This document shows, piece after piece, positions 56,001 to 63,878 of a stretch of 64,000 nt of DNA. This DNA comes from Rhizobium sp. 16-488-2b (GTDB lineage: Bacteria > Pseudomonadota > Alphaproteobacteria > Rhizobiales > Rhizobiaceae). Position numbers and translations under genes: made by a program. The number at the start of each line of letters is the position of its first letter. Within the stretch, counting starts at the first letter, position 1. Where the stretch lies: positions 591,494 through 655,493 of the forward strand of contig NZ_JAGHMF010000034.1 in assembly GCF_017741815.1 (NCBI RefSeq), written 5' to 3'. Under the pieces are notes generated by a model, which did not search any database, was not told where the DNA came from, and saw only the letters and a list, made by a program, of their open reading frames with translations.

Positions 56001-57321
56001 CAACGGCAATAACCCGACGGCGCCGGATGGAGGAACAAGCAACGGTGATACAATTCAGGTCATCGGTAATTTCGATGCGCCGAACACTAGCCTGAACTTC
56101 AGTACAATCACAATCGACGGCAATGCCGGCGACGACACCGTGGACATCAGTTCTCTCGGCTCCGCGCATCGCATCGTCTTCCGTTCGAATGGCGGCAAGG
56201 ACACGATCATCGGCCAGCTCCGGCCGCAGGACGTCATTGAACTGCCTGCCGGCGCCGTGCTTGCCGACTTTGAGACCACCGAGGCCAATGGCAAGGTCAC
56301 GATCAGCAACGGTACCAACTCCATCACCTATACTGCCCAGGCGGGTAGCACGCCGCAGATTGTCGGGAACGGCGAAGTTCCAGACGAGGAAGGCGAAGTA
56401 CCCGAAGTCCCGACGATACCTGCACCGACCACCGGTGCACCGATCGCCGGCACTGCTACCGCCAACGTTTTGATCGGCACCGCAAGCGGTGAAACGATCG
56501 TCGCCCTTGCCGGTAACGACACGGTCATTGGTGATGGTGGCGCCGATGTCGTCAGGGCCGATGAAGGAGACGACTTCGTCTCGGCAGGCGGTGGCAACGA
56601 CATGGTCTTCGGCGGCGACGGCAATGACGACCTGTTCGGCGGCGATGGCAACGACATGTTGTACGGCGACAGCGGCAGCGATCGCATCTTCGGTGACGCC
56701 GGCAACGACATGATCAACGCCGGGGCGGGCAACGACACGGCCTACGGCGGCAGCGGAAACGATCTGTTCGTGGCTGGTGTCAACGATGGAGACGACATCT
56801 ACTACGGTGAGGCCGACATCGATACGCTGGACATGTCGTCGATCACCGCCAATCTCACTGTCGACATCGGCAGCGGCTTCATGGGCCAGGGAAGCGCTTC
56901 CAGCAGCCAGTCGGGCCATGACACGCTGTGGGGCTTCGAGAACGTCGTAACAGGGTCCGGCAACGATGTGATCACGGCCAACTCGTCCGTGAACATCATC
57001 GAAGGCGGAGCGGGCAACGATACCTTCCGCTTCCTGTCGGACACCGCAGCAAATGGCGACACGATCACCAGCTTCCAGGCCGGTGACAAGATTGATCTCA
57101 GCGGCACGGACGCAAACAATGGTGTCGCCGGCAATCAGGCATTCACGCTGATTTCAGGATCGACCCTCAGCGGGGCCGCCCAGATCGCCGTGACGCATGA
57201 AACCAGGGATGACGGCGACTACACCGTGGTCTCAGGCAGTGTGGACAATGACGCCACCGCTGAGTTCCGGCTGAGCATCAAGGGCAATCACAACCTGACC
57301 AGCACGGACTTCAACCTCTAG
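50035..57321 (+). CDS. Secreted RTX-type animal-haem-peroxidase-like giant protein
   Basis: A 2428-residue protein without a classical signal peptide. Residues about 80-950 form an animal-type haem peroxidase domain: the distal His273 in FFDHGLDL, the VHHVFHSEHNRLV region and the proximal-type His650 in YRFGHSMLTESIDR are all visible. RTX calcium-binding nonapeptides (GGxGxDxLx) cluster near 990-1100, 1280, 1850-1900 and 2140-2250, with a cadherin-like segment near 1745-1840 (LLANDTDPEGSP). This matches type I secreted peroxidases called peroxicins. Start: the ATG after GGAGGAG. Secretion machinery follows directly. Confidence 0.9.
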   Translation: MVTYIRSDLDFILKQIKIAEADAAFRQGVSTGDPENVAKPLFGPGGSIPTYNLSWGLRTVDGTYNNPLHPEWGAADNEFPEPLGTQFKTIMVPAGPGGQLVPVSYNPTVDNDGPGPSGAGDVFDPYVRTISNLIVDQTLGNPSAILTALQRAGIVPAAQQMAVTAQITAAYEPLKPLFNALGVAERLNAEAQAAASASPNNQGLQDAAAQTAANLAAAEAALALADDDLMLLLDANGVELDGVNVVITNAAPDEGLSAPFNSWFTLFGQFFDHGLDLVAKGGNGTVFIPLMPDDPLYVPGGSTNFMVLTRATLAGPGADGILVDDPNTAVNEAADNTDRPVNTTTSFVDQNQTYTSHPSHQVFLRAYALNAAGDPVATGKLIEGGNGGMATWGDLKAQAADLLGIQLVDANVGNVPLLATDPYGEFIRGPNGYPQMVTATGLVEGNPAANGGLGVLVPANVLLTGHAFLADIAHNAVPDGLADGDIEIGLGNPDQSPTDGNYDNELLDAHYVAGDGRANENIGLTAVHHVFHSEHNRLVEHTKETVLQDAIALLDGGASQAEAVAFLNEWLINDVTEVPANADGLVWDGERLFQAAKFGTEMQYQHLVFEEFARKIQPNINVFLVPDGFDVTIDPSIVAEFAHVVYRFGHSMLTESIDRFDPTFTADHIGLIEGFLNPLQFENNGGISTVDADISAGAIVRGMTRQAGNEIDEFVTSALRNNLLGLPLDLATINLARGRDTGVPSLNEARSQFYNATNQDILLKPYESWVDFAGHLKHEASIINFIAAYGTHTLITSQPTLEGKRDAALTLISGVSVGGLAVPADRLDFLNATGAYAGGSLGGLNNVDLWIGGLAEEIMPFGGMLGSTFNFVFEMQMEKLQNGDRFYYLQRLDGLHLFGEMENNSFAAMIMRNTDATHLPSDVFSTPGLILEVDATRQFNDLDGDGVLESTDPVGDGILTQLVIRNNPATTGPDTNYLRYTGGDHVVMGGTDGNDIIIAGIGDDTLFGDAGNDRLEGGFGNDIINGGDGDDIIVDSGGDDNIKAGKGNDVVHAGPGLDLVMGNDGQDFIFLGTDMGSEVFAGTGNDFIYGNKNAERILGNEGNDWIETGTFDGAPGDNFDEIFSHDEIDGHDVFLGDGGFDEFIGEGGNEIFVGSAGRGKMVGMSGFDWATYKDNPNFVNADLSIPIVFDEAPTLPQNASLDEYESVEGLSGTRFNDILTGTNVLAAERLPAAQGGTEGYQGSALDAEGIALIAGLQELLGAGVTAYSEGDIILGGDGSDRMTGQAGDDIIDGDKWLDVQIGVFAPGDTEHAGPPIALHNSMTTLAASMFNGTINPGQLAIVRTIRNSNDQVDSDGVADIDTAVFSGARAEYDITFNPDGTVLVAHTGGLATDGTDTVRNVERLEFTDQTISLQAPTLDLNGDVTTTITTTVAQAYRDQFNGASHANSNGTVAWATRPWVETNDTTTGNVVTGGQIQIDTGGGTVDGAAGTNQLRFLAGDGATITRALDLTGRTTATLTFSYDMTDLEAGKNLVVEAFNTVTSTWQSLGSLQGSNIGGGNNTNGTFTGTLTPAQIGATSAIRLTAVGNWNDGNDTLFIDDLNIATTTVTTTTTPGTPGNNYVANYTENGAAVAIASGARITDDGTTMASARVVLTNASAGDVLSVAGGLPGGITSAVDTSVAGQITLTLSGNASLANYQTAIGQVRFANSTDNPATVDRILQITVNDGLLSSAVATTTVHVAATNDAPSANNDTVITNVAANTAFTISQAALLANDTDPEGSPVTITAVGGANGLASGPTLAAGGITLSDNGTAGGSFTYTGSDGTLTDPATVTINRVTTAGITGTAAADIIVGNTAANTITGGGGNDHISAGDGGDTISGGTGNDIILAGAGNDTINWNANAAGDTDGFDMVNGEVGGADTFIVNGRAGLAETFTIYARAAAVAAGIQVVGADTEIIITRTVAGTTSVIAELDNIEEISVNTLNTTANNGNNPTAPDGGTSNGDTIQVIGNFDAPNTSLNFSTITIDGNAGDDTVDISSLGSAHRIVFRSNGGKDTIIGQLRPQDVIELPAGAVLADFETTEANGKVTISNGTNSITYTAQAGSTPQIVGNGEVPDEEGEVPEVPTIPAPTTGAPIAGTATANVLIGTASGETIVALAGNDTVIGDGGADVVRADEGDDFVSAGGGNDMVFGGDGNDDLFGGDGNDMLYGDSGSDRIFGDAGNDMINAGAGNDTAYGGSGNDLFVAGVNDGDDIYYGEADIDTLDMSSITANLTVDIGSGFMGQGSASSSQSGHDTLWGFENVVTGSGNDVITANSSVNIIEGGAGNDTFRFLSDTAANGDTITSFQAGDKIDLSGTDANNGVAGNQAFTLISGSTLSGAAQIAVTHETRDDGDYTVVSGSVDNDATAEFRLSIKGNHNLTSTDFNL

Positions 57322-57329
57322 CCAGAAGT

Positions 57330-57361
57330 GTCCTGCGCGCCCGTGAAACGGTGCGCAGGAC
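57330..57361 (+). terminator. Hairpin between the RTX peroxidase and exporter genes
   Basis: GTCCTGCGC pairs with GCGCAGGAC (9 base pairs), and an inner CCGT/ACGG can extend the fold. CTTTCCT follows. The hairpin stands nine bases after the peroxidase stop, before the exporter genes of the same apparent operon. It may attenuate transcription or protect the upstream mRNA, so the peroxidase would be made in excess over its exporter. Confidence 0.5.
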
Positions 57362-57391
57362 CTTTCCTCAACAGCAGGAATTGGTGACATC

Positions 57392-59146
57392 ATGCGTCCG
57401 AAGAGCCCGTTGACCGGTACGAAAAGAAAGAATGTCGAGAAGCTGACGCAGAGGTTCAGGGGGATATTCCTGTTCCTTTTCCTCGCATCCGGCATCATCA
57501 ACATCCTTGCCCTGACCGGGTCGTTCTACATGCTGCAGATCTATGATCGCGCGTTGACAAGCGGCAGCGTGCCAACCTTGCTTGGTCTGTCGGCACTGGC
57601 GATCGGGCTCTACCTGTTTCAGGGCCTGTTCGATATCATCCGTTCGCAAGTGCTGGTGCGGGTCGGAGCGCGTCTCGATGCCAAGATCGCGCCCATGGCG
57701 CATCAGGTGGCCATCGACATGCCTCGTTTCGGCTTCTCTACGGCTGAATCACTGGACCGTGGGCGCGACGTCGACACGGTGAGGGGATTTGTCAGCAGCC
57801 AGGGACCGCTTGCGTTCTTCGATCTTCCCTGGATGCCGCTCTATGTCGTGTTCGTCTATATGCTGCATCCCTATCTCGGCGCCCTGACCTTCGGCGGCGC
57901 CTTTGTGTTGTCGATCCTGACGATCGTCACCGAACTCATGACACGCAGATGGGCGGCCGCGACGCACAAATCAGGCATCGAACGCAATGCCATCGCGGAA
58001 TCGAACACCCGCAATGCCGAAGTGCTGAAGGCGATGGGGTTCGCGGAGCGGGCTGTAAGGCGGTTCAATCGCGCCAACCAGGAGCACCTTGCCCTGCAGA
58101 CACGCACCAACGATATCAGCGGCACTTTTGGTGCCGTTTCAAGGGTGCTGCGCATGATATTGCAATCCGCGGTTCTCGGTCTCGGAGCATGGCTGACGAT
58201 CATCGGAGAACTATCAGCAGGCGCTATCATCGCTGCCTCCGTTGCATCTGCCCGCGCGCTCGCACCCGTCGACCTCGCGGTCGGCAACTGGAAAGGGTTC
58301 GTTGCCGCGCGGACAGCATTCGGAAGGTTGAAGGAAACAGTGGTGGCGCTCTCCGGCGCCGAACCGCTCATGACCCTGCCGGCGCCAAAAAGGACCTTGA
58401 AGGTCGAAAAGCTCACAGTGGCCGCGCCAGGGTCGGGCCGCATCCTCTTAAGCGATGTCAGCTTCGAGATCACCGCCGGACAAGCGCTCGGGATCATCGG
58501 GCCGAGCGGTGGCGGAAAGACCACGCTCGCGCGCGCGCTGACTGGTATCTGGCCGGCATTGCGCGGCAGTGTACGTCTTGATGATGCCGAATTGACCCAG
58601 TGGAACGACACCACGCTCGGACAGCATATCGGCTATCTTCCGCAGGATGTGGCGCTGCTCGATGCTACCGTCGAGGAAAACATCTCCCGTCTGGAAGATC
58701 GCCTTGATGCAAGAGCGATTGTCGAGGCTGCGCAGACCACGGGTGTTCATGAGATGATCGTCCGCCTGCCGGAGGGCTACCGGACCGCGCTTGGGCCGCA
58801 GGGCGCTTCGTTGTCGGCGGGACAGAGGCAGCGGATCGCGCTTGCGCGCGCGCTGTACCGCAACCCATTTGTCGTGGTTATGGACGAGCCCAATTCGAAC
58901 CTGGACGGGGAGGGGGAGTCCGCTCTGACCGAGGCGATAAATGCCATACGAACTCGCCAGGGTATCGCCGTCGTGATTGCCCATCGGCCAAGCGCTCTGG
59001 CTGCGGTCGACCTTATCGCTGTCGTGCAGAATGGCAAGATGGTCGCATTCGGGCCCAAGCACGAAATCTTGAAACCAGCCGCAGTTGGCGATGCCAATGG
59101 CAGAGCGCCGATGACTGCGCGCATGACCTCAAGGGTGTCGGAATGA
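57392..59146 (+). CDS. Type I secretion ABC exporter (PrtD type)
   Basis: A 584-residue half-transporter. The membrane domain (about 30-310, six spans) includes GSFYMLQIYDRALTSGSVPTLLGLS and QGLFDIIRSQVLVRVGARLD, and DLPWMPLYVVFVYMLHPYLG, typical of PrtD/AprD. The ATPase domain has Walker A GPSGGGKTT at 370-378, LSAGQRQRIALARALY (Ala in place of the usual Gly of LSGGQ) and VVMDEPNSNLDGEGE. It should export the RTX proteins encoded on both sides in one step through an outer-membrane TolC-like channel not present here. Confidence 0.93.
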   Translation: MRPKSPLTGTKRKNVEKLTQRFRGIFLFLFLASGIINILALTGSFYMLQIYDRALTSGSVPTLLGLSALAIGLYLFQGLFDIIRSQVLVRVGARLDAKIAPMAHQVAIDMPRFGFSTAESLDRGRDVDTVRGFVSSQGPLAFFDLPWMPLYVVFVYMLHPYLGALTFGGAFVLSILTIVTELMTRRWAAATHKSGIERNAIAESNTRNAEVLKAMGFAERAVRRFNRANQEHLALQTRTNDISGTFGAVSRVLRMILQSAVLGLGAWLTIIGELSAGAIIAASVASARALAPVDLAVGNWKGFVAARTAFGRLKETVVALSGAEPLMTLPAPKRTLKVEKLTVAAPGSGRILLSDVSFEITAGQALGIIGPSGGGKTTLARALTGIWPALRGSVRLDDAELTQWNDTTLGQHIGYLPQDVALLDATVEENISRLEDRLDARAIVEAAQTTGVHEMIVRLPEGYRTALGPQGASLSAGQRQRIALARALYRNPFVVVMDEPNSNLDGEGESALTEAINAIRTRQGIAVVIAHRPSALAAVDLIAVVQNGKMVAFGPKHEILKPAAVGDANGRAPMTARMTSRVSE

Positions 59147-61401
59147 TCGAGGCCAAAGGAACAAAATCGGCCAAGGACGAAGATCCTCAGGCCAAATATC
59201 TTCTGAAGAACGAGGACGTGCGATCGAAGGCTCCGGCGTTCGTTGCGATGCTCCTGACAGGGATCGCGCTCTATCTGAAGAGCGCATTGTCCAGCGACGC
59301 AGCCGAACCGAGCCGCGATGAATCGCCGCCTCCGGACGAGCCGGAGCAGGGGCGGATGCCGCCGGCGGCGATCAAAGCCGGCGTATTGCGAGTGATCGAA
59401 CCAGCATCGCGTCCTGAGGCGGCGCCCAGAAAGCCCGCGGGGCCGCTGCCGGGTGGTGGATCGCGCGAAGAAGCCATCGATGCCATCGAGTGGCCGCCCT
59501 TCATGTTCCAGCGCATCGAGTTGTCCGCACCGCTCTTTCAAAGGCTGCCAGCCGCCGGCTCGATCACCTTGCGGGCGTCGAACGACAATATCGACCGAGG
59601 CGGCTCTTTCTCCAGTTCCCATACGACGGGAAGGCGAGGTCAACAGGACGTCGAGGATGAGAGAACGGACGAAGAGAGGGAGGAGGACGAAAAAACCGAG
59701 GAAGGCACCCCGTCTGCCAACCGTGCGCCTCGCGTCGCTGGCCCTGTCACGCTGCTTGATGTATCCGGCTGCGCCGCTGTCCTCATCGGCCTTTCAGATC
59801 TCTTGCGCGGCGCGTCGGATCCGGATGGCGACGCGCTGCAAGTTACGAATGTGACCGTGTCGTCAGGGACAATCGTCAAGGCGGAAACGGGTTGGCTGTT
59901 CGACTGGACCGAGCTTGGTGGCGTGACCGTCAACTACGTGATTTCGGACGGCAAGCTTTCGGTTGCTCAAACCGCGCATTTCGCGGTCGTCACGGCGCCA
60001 CCGATCGTTGGCACCGACGGCGGAGACCTTCTGCTCGGCACGGACTGTGCGGACGTGATCGATGCAATGGCGGGCGACGACAATATCGACACGCGCTCTG
60101 GCGCCGACACGGTCCACGGAGGAGGAGGCAACGACAACATCGTTGCTGGCAGCGGTGACGATATCATCTTTGCGGGTCTGGGCGATGACGTTGTTTTCGG
60201 AGGCGCCGGCAACGATCAGATTCACGGCGGCGCGGGCAGGGACCGCCTGTGGGGAGACGAAGGCAACGATGTCGTGTTCGGTGATGAAGGAGATGACTTC
60301 CTCAGCGGCGGATCAGGTGATGATCGGCTCTTTGGCAACGATGGCAATGACACCGTTTCCGGCGACAGCGGAGATGATGTGCTGGACGGTGGCGATGGAA
60401 ACGACGCACTTTCTGGCGGAGAAGGCGACGATACGCTTTTGGGACAAGAGGGCCGTGATACGCTTTCGGGAGGGGACGGCGATGATGTTCTGACCGGAGG
60501 CTCGGGCGGCGATACGGTCGCAGGCGGGGCAGGCGCTGATAGCGTCATCGGAGATCTGGATGCCGCTGATGACTATTACGATGGCGGTGATGGTCTGGAT
60601 ACGCTCGACTACTCCGCGGCCGCGATGTCCATCGTGGTGGACCTTTTGGAGTCGGTCGCGACCGGAGAGGAGATTGGATCGGATAACGTTGCCTCCTTTG
60701 AGGTCATCAGGCTGGGCAGCGGATCCGATACGGTTACGGGCTCGGCTGGTGACGAGACGGTCATCGCCGGTGCAGGCGAGGACCGCATTCTCGATGGAGG
60801 CGGCGCCGACCTCGTCTACTGCGGTGATGGCGACGACATCATCATCGCTGCAAGCGACGGCGCAGACGATCGCTATGATGGCGAGGCCGGATCGGACACC
60901 GTGGACTACTCCCAGTCGGCTCATGGCGTGCTCGTCGATCTTTCGACCGGCGTGGCAACCGGCCTGGATATCGGGAGTGATATTCTTGAGAACATCGAAC
61001 AGGTGATCGGAACTAACGAGGAGGATGTCTTTACCGTCGGGCTGACGACGTCCATTCTTCAGGGCGGCGGCGGCAACGACGTGTTCCAGTTTACCCTGCC
61101 ATCCAGCGCGTCAAGCAGCGACGTCATCCATCATATTCTGGACTTCATGGTCGGCGACCGGATCGAGACATCGGCCTACCGCATTTTCGAAGAGCTCGCC
61201 GACGATCTCGAGGACCATTTCGAGGCTGTCTACGGGCAACAGGACGACGATGATGCTCAGCCGATCCGGGTGCGACACGAAGGGACACACGAACTCAGCC
61301 GCACGCTCATCGAGATCGATGCCGATAACAACCAGACTTACGAAATGACAATCAATCTGAGCGGTCACCACATGCTCGTGGTCATCGACGCGGCCGCTTG
61401 A
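59143..61401 (+). CDS. RTX calcium-binding protein encoded within the type I secretion operon
   Basis: A 752-residue protein with no classical signal peptide, but a hydrophobic stretch at about 31-47 (KAPAFVAMLLTGIALYL). A low-complexity charged region (about 170-195, EDERTDEEREEDEKTEEGTP) precedes a cadherin-like segment (about 205-285), then a dense run of RTX nonapeptides (about 290-460, GGGGNDNI, GGDGNDAL style) and further blocks to 640. The C-terminus (ADNNQTYEMTINLSGHH) resembles the type I export signal region. It overlaps the exporter gene by four bases and precedes hlyD by 14 bases. Likely a secreted or surface-linked partner of the peroxidase. Confidence 0.85.
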   Translation: MIEAKGTKSAKDEDPQAKYLLKNEDVRSKAPAFVAMLLTGIALYLKSALSSDAAEPSRDESPPPDEPEQGRMPPAAIKAGVLRVIEPASRPEAAPRKPAGPLPGGGSREEAIDAIEWPPFMFQRIELSAPLFQRLPAAGSITLRASNDNIDRGGSFSSSHTTGRRGQQDVEDERTDEEREEDEKTEEGTPSANRAPRVAGPVTLLDVSGCAAVLIGLSDLLRGASDPDGDALQVTNVTVSSGTIVKAETGWLFDWTELGGVTVNYVISDGKLSVAQTAHFAVVTAPPIVGTDGGDLLLGTDCADVIDAMAGDDNIDTRSGADTVHGGGGNDNIVAGSGDDIIFAGLGDDVVFGGAGNDQIHGGAGRDRLWGDEGNDVVFGDEGDDFLSGGSGDDRLFGNDGNDTVSGDSGDDVLDGGDGNDALSGGEGDDTLLGQEGRDTLSGGDGDDVLTGGSGGDTVAGGAGADSVIGDLDAADDYYDGGDGLDTLDYSAAAMSIVVDLLESVATGEEIGSDNVASFEVIRLGSGSDTVTGSAGDETVIAGAGEDRILDGGGADLVYCGDGDDIIIAASDGADDRYDGEAGSDTVDYSQSAHGVLVDLSTGVATGLDIGSDILENIEQVIGTNEEDVFTVGLTTSILQGGGGNDVFQFTLPSSASSSDVIHHILDFMVGDRIETSAYRIFEELADDLEDHFEAVYGQQDDDDAQPIRVRHEGTHELSRTLIEIDADNNQTYEMTINLSGHHMLVVIDAAA

Positions 61402-61415
61402 GGGGAGGGACGTGC

Positions 61416-62741
61416 ATGTCCGAGCAACGAAACATCTGCCGAGATGGCGACGACGCCGACACTTCATTTCCCGTCACCGTGCGAGTGATGGCGGGGGCAA
61501 TCCTCGGCGTCCTGCTTTTTGCGGGTGCAGGCGGGTGGGCGGCGACGACACAGCTGAGCGGCGCCATCATCGCATCCGGCTTGGTCAAGGTCGATCAGAA
61601 CCTCAAGGCCATCCAGCATCGCGACGGCGGGATCGTCAGCGAAATCGCCGTCAGGGAAGGGGATTTCGTCACCGAGGGGCAGATCATGCTGAGGCTCGAC
61701 GATGCTCAGACCCGTGCTGAACTATCGATCGTCAAACACCAACTGGTCGAGCTTCTGGCCAGACAGAGCCGCCTCATCGCCGAACGCGATAACCTCGCCA
61801 AGATCGACTTCGGGTTCGGACAGCGTGACCTGCTAAGCACAAACCCCGCTGCATTTGTGGGCGAAACGCGTCTGTTCGTCGGTAATCGGCAAAATCGTGA
61901 AAGCCAGAAGCAGCAACTGCAACTCGGTATTTCGCAGCTCGAGGAGGAGATAAAGGGGCTGTCCGCCCAACGCGATGCCAAGATCGACGAGCTGGCCCTG
62001 GTCGAGCTCGAACATAAGAAAATAAAAGGGCTCACCGACAAGAAACTGATGGAGACGTCGCGGAAATACGTGATCGATCGTGAAATGGCGAAGCTCAAGG
62101 GCGAGAGCAGCGAGATCTACGCAAGCATCGCTCGATCAAAGGCACGCCAGAGCGAGATAGGGCTGCAGATCATAGCGATCGACGAAGCCGCGCGAACCGA
62201 GGCGCAGCGCGAATTGAGCGCGGTCGAGCCGAAGATCTCGGAACTGAAAGAGAAGAAGATTGCGATAGAGGATCGTCTGTGGCGCACCGATATTCGCGCG
62301 CCGCTCACCGGAACGGTCAACGAACTTTTCGTCCATACGATCGGCGGCGTCATTACGCCCGCGGAAAAGCTCGCAACGCTTGTTCCCTCGCAGGCTGCCT
62401 TGAAAATCCAGGCAAAGCTCTCGCCCACCGATATCGACCAGGTTTTCTACGGGCAGCATGCACGCATGCGTTTTTCCGCATTCAACCAGCGAACCACGCC
62501 TGAGTTATCCGGCAAGATTGCCTACGTCTCGCCGGCAACGAGCAGCGACCCTGCATCGGGCGATATATTCTATTTGGCTGATGTCATGGTATCGGCGGAG
62601 GAAATGGCAAAGCTTGAGGGCAACGTCCTGCTTCCTGGCATGCCGGTCGAAGTGTTTATCTCGACGGAACAGAGAACCGCTTTCTCGTTCCTCGCAAAGC
62701 CTTTGACCGACCAATTCAGCCGCGCCTTCAAGGAGCAATGA
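61416..62741 (+). CDS. Type I secretion membrane fusion protein (HlyD/PrtE type)
   Basis: A 441-residue periplasmic adaptor. A single membrane anchor lies near residues 27-47 (AGAILGVLLFAGAGGW), then IQHRDGGIVSEIAVREGDFVTEGQIMLRLDD (biotinyl-lipoyl-like half), a long coiled coil (about 110-290), and the second half with IRAPLTGTVNELFVHTIGGVITPAEKLATLVP. This is the HlyD/PrtE family, connecting the ABC exporter to the outer-membrane channel. The ATG after GGGAGGG at seven bases was preferred to a TTG at 61398. No outer-membrane factor gene follows; an IS element does. Confidence 0.92.
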   Translation: MSEQRNICRDGDDADTSFPVTVRVMAGAILGVLLFAGAGGWAATTQLSGAIIASGLVKVDQNLKAIQHRDGGIVSEIAVREGDFVTEGQIMLRLDDAQTRAELSIVKHQLVELLARQSRLIAERDNLAKIDFGFGQRDLLSTNPAAFVGETRLFVGNRQNRESQKQQLQLGISQLEEEIKGLSAQRDAKIDELALVELEHKKIKGLTDKKLMETSRKYVIDREMAKLKGESSEIYASIARSKARQSEIGLQIIAIDEAARTEAQRELSAVEPKISELKEKKIAIEDRLWRTDIRAPLTGTVNELFVHTIGGVITPAEKLATLVPSQAALKIQAKLSPTDIDQVFYGQHARMRFSAFNQRTTPELSGKIAYVSPATSSDPASGDIFYLADVMVSAEEMAKLEGNVLLPGMPVEVFISTEQRTAFSFLAKPLTDQFSRAFKEQ

Positions 62742-62783
62742 GATAGGACTGCCAAGCTGGAAGCGTTGGCTTGTGAGTTCATG

Positions 62784-63878
62784 CTGAAGCGCGACTTACG
62801 GGTTCAGCCAAGCTAACCAGCATAACGAATCTGCGCGAGGAGTTTCTTTCGAAAGACCTCTGCCGGCGTTCGATAGCCAAGGCATTTGCGTGGCGTAGTG
62901 TTCAGCCGATTGCAGATCTCGATAAGGTCGGCATCGCTGACGGAGAGCGGATCGACTTCTCTCGATAGCCATTTACGGGCTCGTCTGTTGGTGTTTTCGA
63001 CCGTGCCTTTTTGCCATGGCGATTGCGGATCGCAGAACCAGGTCTGGGTGCCTATGCTTGCCTGAAGGTAAGGCCAATCGGTGAACTCCGTGCCGCGGTC
63101 AAAAGTGATGGAGCGACGCGCTAGATGGGGCAGGGCTTGCAGTGCCTGGACGAGGCCGTCCATGACCGGCCGGGATTGCCGGTCATTGTTACGCAGGAAG
63201 ATGGCAAAGCGGCTCACCCGCTCGACAAGCGACGTCACATTGGCTTTCCCGAACTTCTTGCGGAACTGAATGAGATCGCATTCCCAATGCCCGAATTGCT
63301 TTCGATCAGCAACAGCGTCGGGGCGGCGAAGAATGTTGAGTTCCGGGCTAAACCGTTGACCGTGTTTGCGTCTGGCGTGACGCGGTCTACGTCGAGCCCG
63401 ATGTTCGGGCAAATGTCGCCATAATTTTATCGCCTGACCATCGGCCGAATACGCGAACTTGTAGATCGTTTCGTGGCTCACCGAGACAGGATGTCGCTCT
63501 AGCCGCATTCGGCCGGCGATCTGCTGCGGCGACCAGCCATGCATGATCCGGTCTATGACGGACTGCCTGACATTCGAGAAGCGCGACAGCTTCCGCAATT
63601 TAGCGCGCCGTTCGCACGCCATGTCATGCGCCGTAACACAATAATAGCCGTTCAGATCCGGGACGACGTTATCGATAAACATGTTGCGCCGGATTTCCCG
63701 GAAAATCGTCGAGCGATGACGCCCGAGCTTCTCGGCGATAATGTCAACAGTCAGGCCCGCCATGCGCCAGCGGGCGATCTTACGCCGTTCATCCATGTCG
63801 ATGTGGGAGTAGGTGCGTTTCATTGCAGCTTCCTTGCGAGTGACAACCCATTGGTATCATTCGCAAGTCGCACTTCAT
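62784..63878. mobile_element. IS30-family insertion sequence
   Basis: About 1.1 kb containing one leftward transposase gene. Inverted end sequences are visible: CTGAAGCGCGACTTACGGGT at the left and the complement of GATGAAGTGCGACTTGCGAA at the right, with about 15 of 20 bases alike. The exact borders and the target duplication are not resolved by eye. It lies 42 bases beyond the hlyD-type gene and marks the edge of the secretion operon. Confidence 0.75.
62813..63823 (-). CDS. IS30-family transposase
   Basis: A 336-residue DDE transposase, apparently intact. The N-terminal HTH (about 5-45: SHIDMDERRKIARWRMAGLTVDIIAEKLGRHRSTIFREIRRN) binds DNA. The catalytic triad is Asp183 (HWECDLIQF), Asp242 (ITFDRGTEF) and Glu276 (GTVENTNRR), spaced as in IS30, with the C-terminal LNTTPRKCLGYRTPAEVF as family marker. 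The start ATG opens the HTH. It catalyses movement of its own element. Confidence 0.93.
   Translation of the reverse strand: MKRTYSHIDMDERRKIARWRMAGLTVDIIAEKLGRHRSTIFREIRRNMFIDNVVPDLNGYYCVTAHDMACERRAKLRKLSRFSNVRQSVIDRIMHGWSPQQIAGRMRLERHPVSVSHETIYKFAYSADGQAIKLWRHLPEHRARRRPRHARRKHGQRFSPELNILRRPDAVADRKQFGHWECDLIQFRKKFGKANVTSLVERVSRFAIFLRNNDRQSRPVMDGLVQALQALPHLARRSITFDRGTEFTDWPYLQASIGTQTWFCDPQSPWQKGTVENTNRRARKWLSREVDPLSVSDADLIEICNRLNTTPRKCLGYRTPAEVFRKKLLAQIRYAG

Noticed and set aside
50344..56919. Several long minus-strand frames opposite the RTX peroxidase
   Set aside because: They mirror the repeat structure of the RTX gene (runs of Val, Asp, Ala) and have no domain content.
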